Shown here: positions 61,836 through 64,000 of the stretch, one piece after another
How positions within the stretch are numbered: the first letter of the stretch is position 1
How the letters are laid out: every line of letters begins with the position of its first letter
Origin: Paenibacillus agilis
GTDB taxonomy: Bacteria > Bacillota > Bacilli > Paenibacillales > Paenibacillaceae
Assembly: GCF_007786455.1 (NCBI RefSeq)
Contig: NZ_VNJK01000001.1
Location: 248,001 to 312,000, forward strand
Reading direction: 5' to 3'
DNA: 64,000 nucleotides
Made by a program: the position numbers and the translations under genes
The notes under the pieces: model-generated
Databases searched by the model: none
What the model saw: only the letters and a program-made list of their open reading frames with translations
What the model was told of the DNA's origin: nothing

Positions 61836-63257
61836 ATGTTATGGGTCGTTGCAGCACTAGTCATCTACATTTTTCAGTTAGTTATGATTGTGTTTTTGGA
61901 GCATAAGCATCCTTCAAAGACTGTAGCGTGGCTATTGATCTCTTTTTGCTTTCCGCTTATAGGTTTCGTGCTGTATTATTTTGTGGCTCAAGATTATACA
62001 GCGAGAAGGCGAGTGCGAAACAATCGTTACGAGGATGATCTACTAGGGGACATAAAGAGAATCAATAAAGTTACCGATCTGAGCAGCATTAAAAATGAAT
62101 CCATGAGAATGCAGCCGCGCTTGTTCGGGCTCGTATCCGCCTTGTCGAACATCCCTGTAACTGGTGGGAACCGCACTATTGTACTGACGAATGGACAGGA
62201 AACATATAACGCCTTAATTGAGGGTTTGAAGTCAGCCAAACACCATATCCATATGGAGTTCTACATCATTCGAGACGATGTAATTGGTCGTATTATTCAG
62301 GAACTGCTCATTCAAAAAGCAAGCGAAGGTGTACAAGTCCGTGTTATCGCGGATGGAGTTGGGAGCTTGGAGTTGAATCAAGTTTATGTGAGCAAGCTGC
62401 AGCAAGCAGGAGTCGAATTTCACTTCTTCCTTCCTCTTGCAGTGTCACTATTTCGAAGGAGACTGAACTACCGCAATCATCGGAAAATAGTCGTTGTAGA
62501 TGGGCGAATAGGATATGTTGGCGGTCTCAATATCGGAGATGAATATGCTGGAAAACACGAGAAGCTTGGTTTTTGGCGTGATACGCATTTGCAGATCGAG
62601 GGTGATGCGGTCTATGCGCTGCAAGCTGTGTTTTTGCATGATTGGTCATTTGCTTCGGGACAGAAGCTATGGCAGGAGGAGTTCTTCCCGCTGCATCAGT
62701 CTAAGGGAGATGAGCAAGTTAAAATGATATCAAGTGGGCCTGATGCGAATCTTGCAGCAACACAAGAATTGTTCTTCGGAGCCCTTGTGAGCGCACAAGA
62801 AAGAATATGGATGATGACTCCCTATTTTGTACCCGATCTTAGTATTCGGTTGGCACTTAAGACAGCAGCGATGAGCGGGATCGATGTTCGTATTATTATT
62901 CCGTATCAGTCAGATTCGAAAATAGTTGATTGGGCAGCTCGCTCGTATTTAGAGGAGTTGATGAAGGCAGGGGTTAAATTTTTTGAGTACCAAAAAGGGT
63001 TCTGCCATGCGAAAACGCTCATCATCGATCAGGCTTTAGCTTGTATCGGCACGGCTAACATGGATATGCGCAGTTTCTATTGGAACTTTGAACTTAACGC
63101 CGTTATGTTCGATAGAAAGACTATTCACCGTTTGGAAGCCGACTTTAGCAAAGACTTTGATGTTAGCAGTGAGCTTGAATATCATCATTTCACAGCTAGA
63201 CCTCGTAAGCAGCGCATGATGGAGGCTATTTCTCGAATGCTATCACCGCTGCTTTAA
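61836..63257 (+). CDS. cls: Cardiolipin synthase (phospholipase D superfamily)
   Basis: 473 residues. Two N-terminal membrane helices (about 1-20 and 32-52) with KTVAWLLISFCFPLIGFVLY between, typical of Cls. Two HKD motifs: HRKIVVVDGRIGYVGGLNIG near residue 212 and HAKTLIIDQALACIGTANMD near 392. It joins two phosphatidylglycerol molecules to give cardiolipin and glycerol. The length is normal. Its stop overlaps the convergent ligD-type gene by 15 bases. Confidence 0.95.
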   Translation: MLWVVAALVIYIFQLVMIVFLEHKHPSKTVAWLLISFCFPLIGFVLYYFVAQDYTARRRVRNNRYEDDLLGDIKRINKVTDLSSIKNESMRMQPRLFGLVSALSNIPVTGGNRTIVLTNGQETYNALIEGLKSAKHHIHMEFYIIRDDVIGRIIQELLIQKASEGVQVRVIADGVGSLELNQVYVSKLQQAGVEFHFFLPLAVSLFRRRLNYRNHRKIVVVDGRIGYVGGLNIGDEYAGKHEKLGFWRDTHLQIEGDAVYALQAVFLHDWSFASGQKLWQEEFFPLHQSKGDEQVKMISSGPDANLAATQELFFGALVSAQERIWMMTPYFVPDLSIRLALKTAAMSGIDVRIIIPYQSDSKIVDWAARSYLEELMKAGVKFFEYQKGFCHAKTLIIDQALACIGTANMDMRSFYWNFELNAVMFDRKTIHRLEADFSKDFDVSSELEYHHFTARPRKQRMMEAISRMLSPLL

Positions 63258-64000
63258 AGCGAGCAGAATAGGCTCCATTTGCTGCGGAGGTACTTGAGAC
63301 AATAGATTCCCAACTTGGTTCAAGCGTTCTGCTGCATTCAACAGCGTGAAGTGCTGCGGGCTTGGATTACGCGAGACTTCCTCCCATGTCAAAGGCATAG
63401 AAACTGAGGCGTAGGGAGTAGCACGGGGCGTATAGGCGGCGGCAATCGTACGGCCTGCATCATGCTGAGCATAGTCGATATAAATGCGTGTGCCACGATG
63501 CTTTTTCAATCGTTCGATCGTGAACAAATCAGGATGACGATCACATAAGTAGCGGGCAACAAATAGCCCTAGTCCTTTCAGTTCATCGAATGTAGGGCCC
63601 TTGGAAATAGGAACGATAATTTGAACACCTGTAGCGCCTGATGTTTTTGGAATGCTGCTAATACCAAGAGAAGATAACAGCTCCCCAACGAGCTTAGCGG
63701 CCTCCATGATGCGCGGTTCAACGGATACAGAAGGATCAAGATCGATAATCCACTGCTCTGGCAGTGGATTATTTACGGTATGCAAAGATGGATGAAACTC
63801 GATGCAAGCTAAGTTAGCTAACCATAGCAGGGTAGCCGTATTGTTCAGCAATACATATCGAATATCGCCATATGTGGCTGTTTCTACAAAGTCGGGGGCA
63901 GAGTCGGGACAATTTTTTTGATAAAAGGACTCGCCTGGTATCCCGCCGGGATAGCGTATTGTCGTTAAATAACGATTGGCACAAGCAGGCAGCAAGTAGG
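63243..64000 (-). CDS. ligD: LigD polymerase domain protein (archaeo-eukaryotic primase type), 5' partial
   Basis: About 252 residues visible; the frame is open to the right edge (the codon before the TTG at 63995 encodes Tyr, continuing the family pattern YLLP), so the start lies outside. The LigD_Prim_Pol signature is present: TIRYPGGIPGESFYQKNCPD, WIIDLDPSVS with the catalytic Asp pair, SGATGVQIIVPI and GTRIYIDYAQHDAGRTIAA. This domain adds nucleotides during bacterial non-homologous end joining with Ku. No ligase or nuclease domain follows at the C-terminal end, so it is either a stand-alone polymerase or the C-terminal part of a fusion whose order is ligase first. Confidence 0.9.
   Translation of the reverse strand, partial: YLLPACANRYLTTIRYPGGIPGESFYQKNCPDSAPDFVETATYGDIRYVLLNNTATLLWLANLACIEFHPSLHTVNNPLPEQWIIDLDPSVSVEPRIMEAAKLVGELLSSLGISSIPKTSGATGVQIIVPISKGPTFDELKGLGLFVARYLCDRHPDLFTIERLKKHRGTRIYIDYAQHDAGRTIAAAYTPRATPYASVSMPLTWEEVSRNPSPQHFTLLNAAERLNQVGNLLSQVPPQQMEPILLALKQR

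Noticed and set aside
1-64000. tRNA, rRNA, CRISPR arrays and complete insertion sequences
   Set aside because: Looked for cloverleaf ends, regular direct repeats and transposase motifs and found none I could support.

Overview
The window looks like chromosome of a Paenibacillus-type Firmicute. Supporting signs are strong AGGAGG-like ribosome sites, frequent TTG and GTG starts, rho-independent terminators, moderate GC, multi-repeat bacterial Ig-like and NlpC/P60 secreted proteins, a Pip/YhgE gene, and phage genes resembling the Bacillus PBSX xkd series. The genus is inferred from gene style, not proven. I found no tRNA, rRNA, insertion sequence or CRISPR array.

Layout. (1) 1-8.1 kb is the distal half of a contractile-tail module: end of the tape measure, LysM baseplate protein, plug, hub, OB-fold spike, gp25-like wedge, baseplate J, tail protein I, fibre, holin and amidase. 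It could be prophage or tailocin; the head side lies left of the window. (2) 8.1-34.6 kb is ordinary chromosome: YwbE-like protein, DEAD-box helicase, cation-efflux protein, SET sugar exporter, a Fur-boxed siderophore-uptake operon without its ATPase, NlpC/P60 protein, a glycolipid-type glycosyltransferase, a TetR-Pip/YhgE pair with a palindromic operator, an acyltransferase, an eight-repeat Ig-like secreted protein, the glutamate synthase large subunit, an MFS transporter, a 59-residue ORF and an XRE regulator. (3) About 34.8-59.7 kb is a large exopolysaccharide or cell-wall glycan locus on the + strand: PilZ-like protein, Wzz/CpsD pair, membrane 4,6-dehydratase, flippase, polymerase, three GT4 glycosyltransferases, two epimerases, two initiating phosphoglycosyltransferases, GalU, Ugd, sugar aminotransferase, sugar formyltransferase, FemAB-like acyltransferase, secreted beta-helix protein, RmlD-like reductase, a degenerate Ugd-like protein and an LCP ligase. 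(4) 59.7-64 kb holds a small CxxC protein, a bactofilin/M23 peptidase pair, cardiolipin synthase and the end of a LigD polymerase-domain gene.

How the genes fit together. The glycan locus carries the usual Wzx/Wzy parts: precursor supply, lipid-linked initiation, assembly, flipping, polymerisation, chain-length control and attachment to the wall. The combination of 4,6-dehydratase, PLP aminotransferase, PglC-like transferase and formyltransferase suggests a bacillosamine-like sugar carrying N-formyl. The upstream XRE gene and three copies of a 7-mer beside a sigma-A promoter suggest a local switch.

Most notable non-coding signals: a two-copy intergenic repeat with nested inverted repeats (about 8190-8386 and 12373-12569), a structured hairpin with a U-tail at 12120-12218, and a hairpin that buries the ribosome site of the Ig-like gene (24907-24976).
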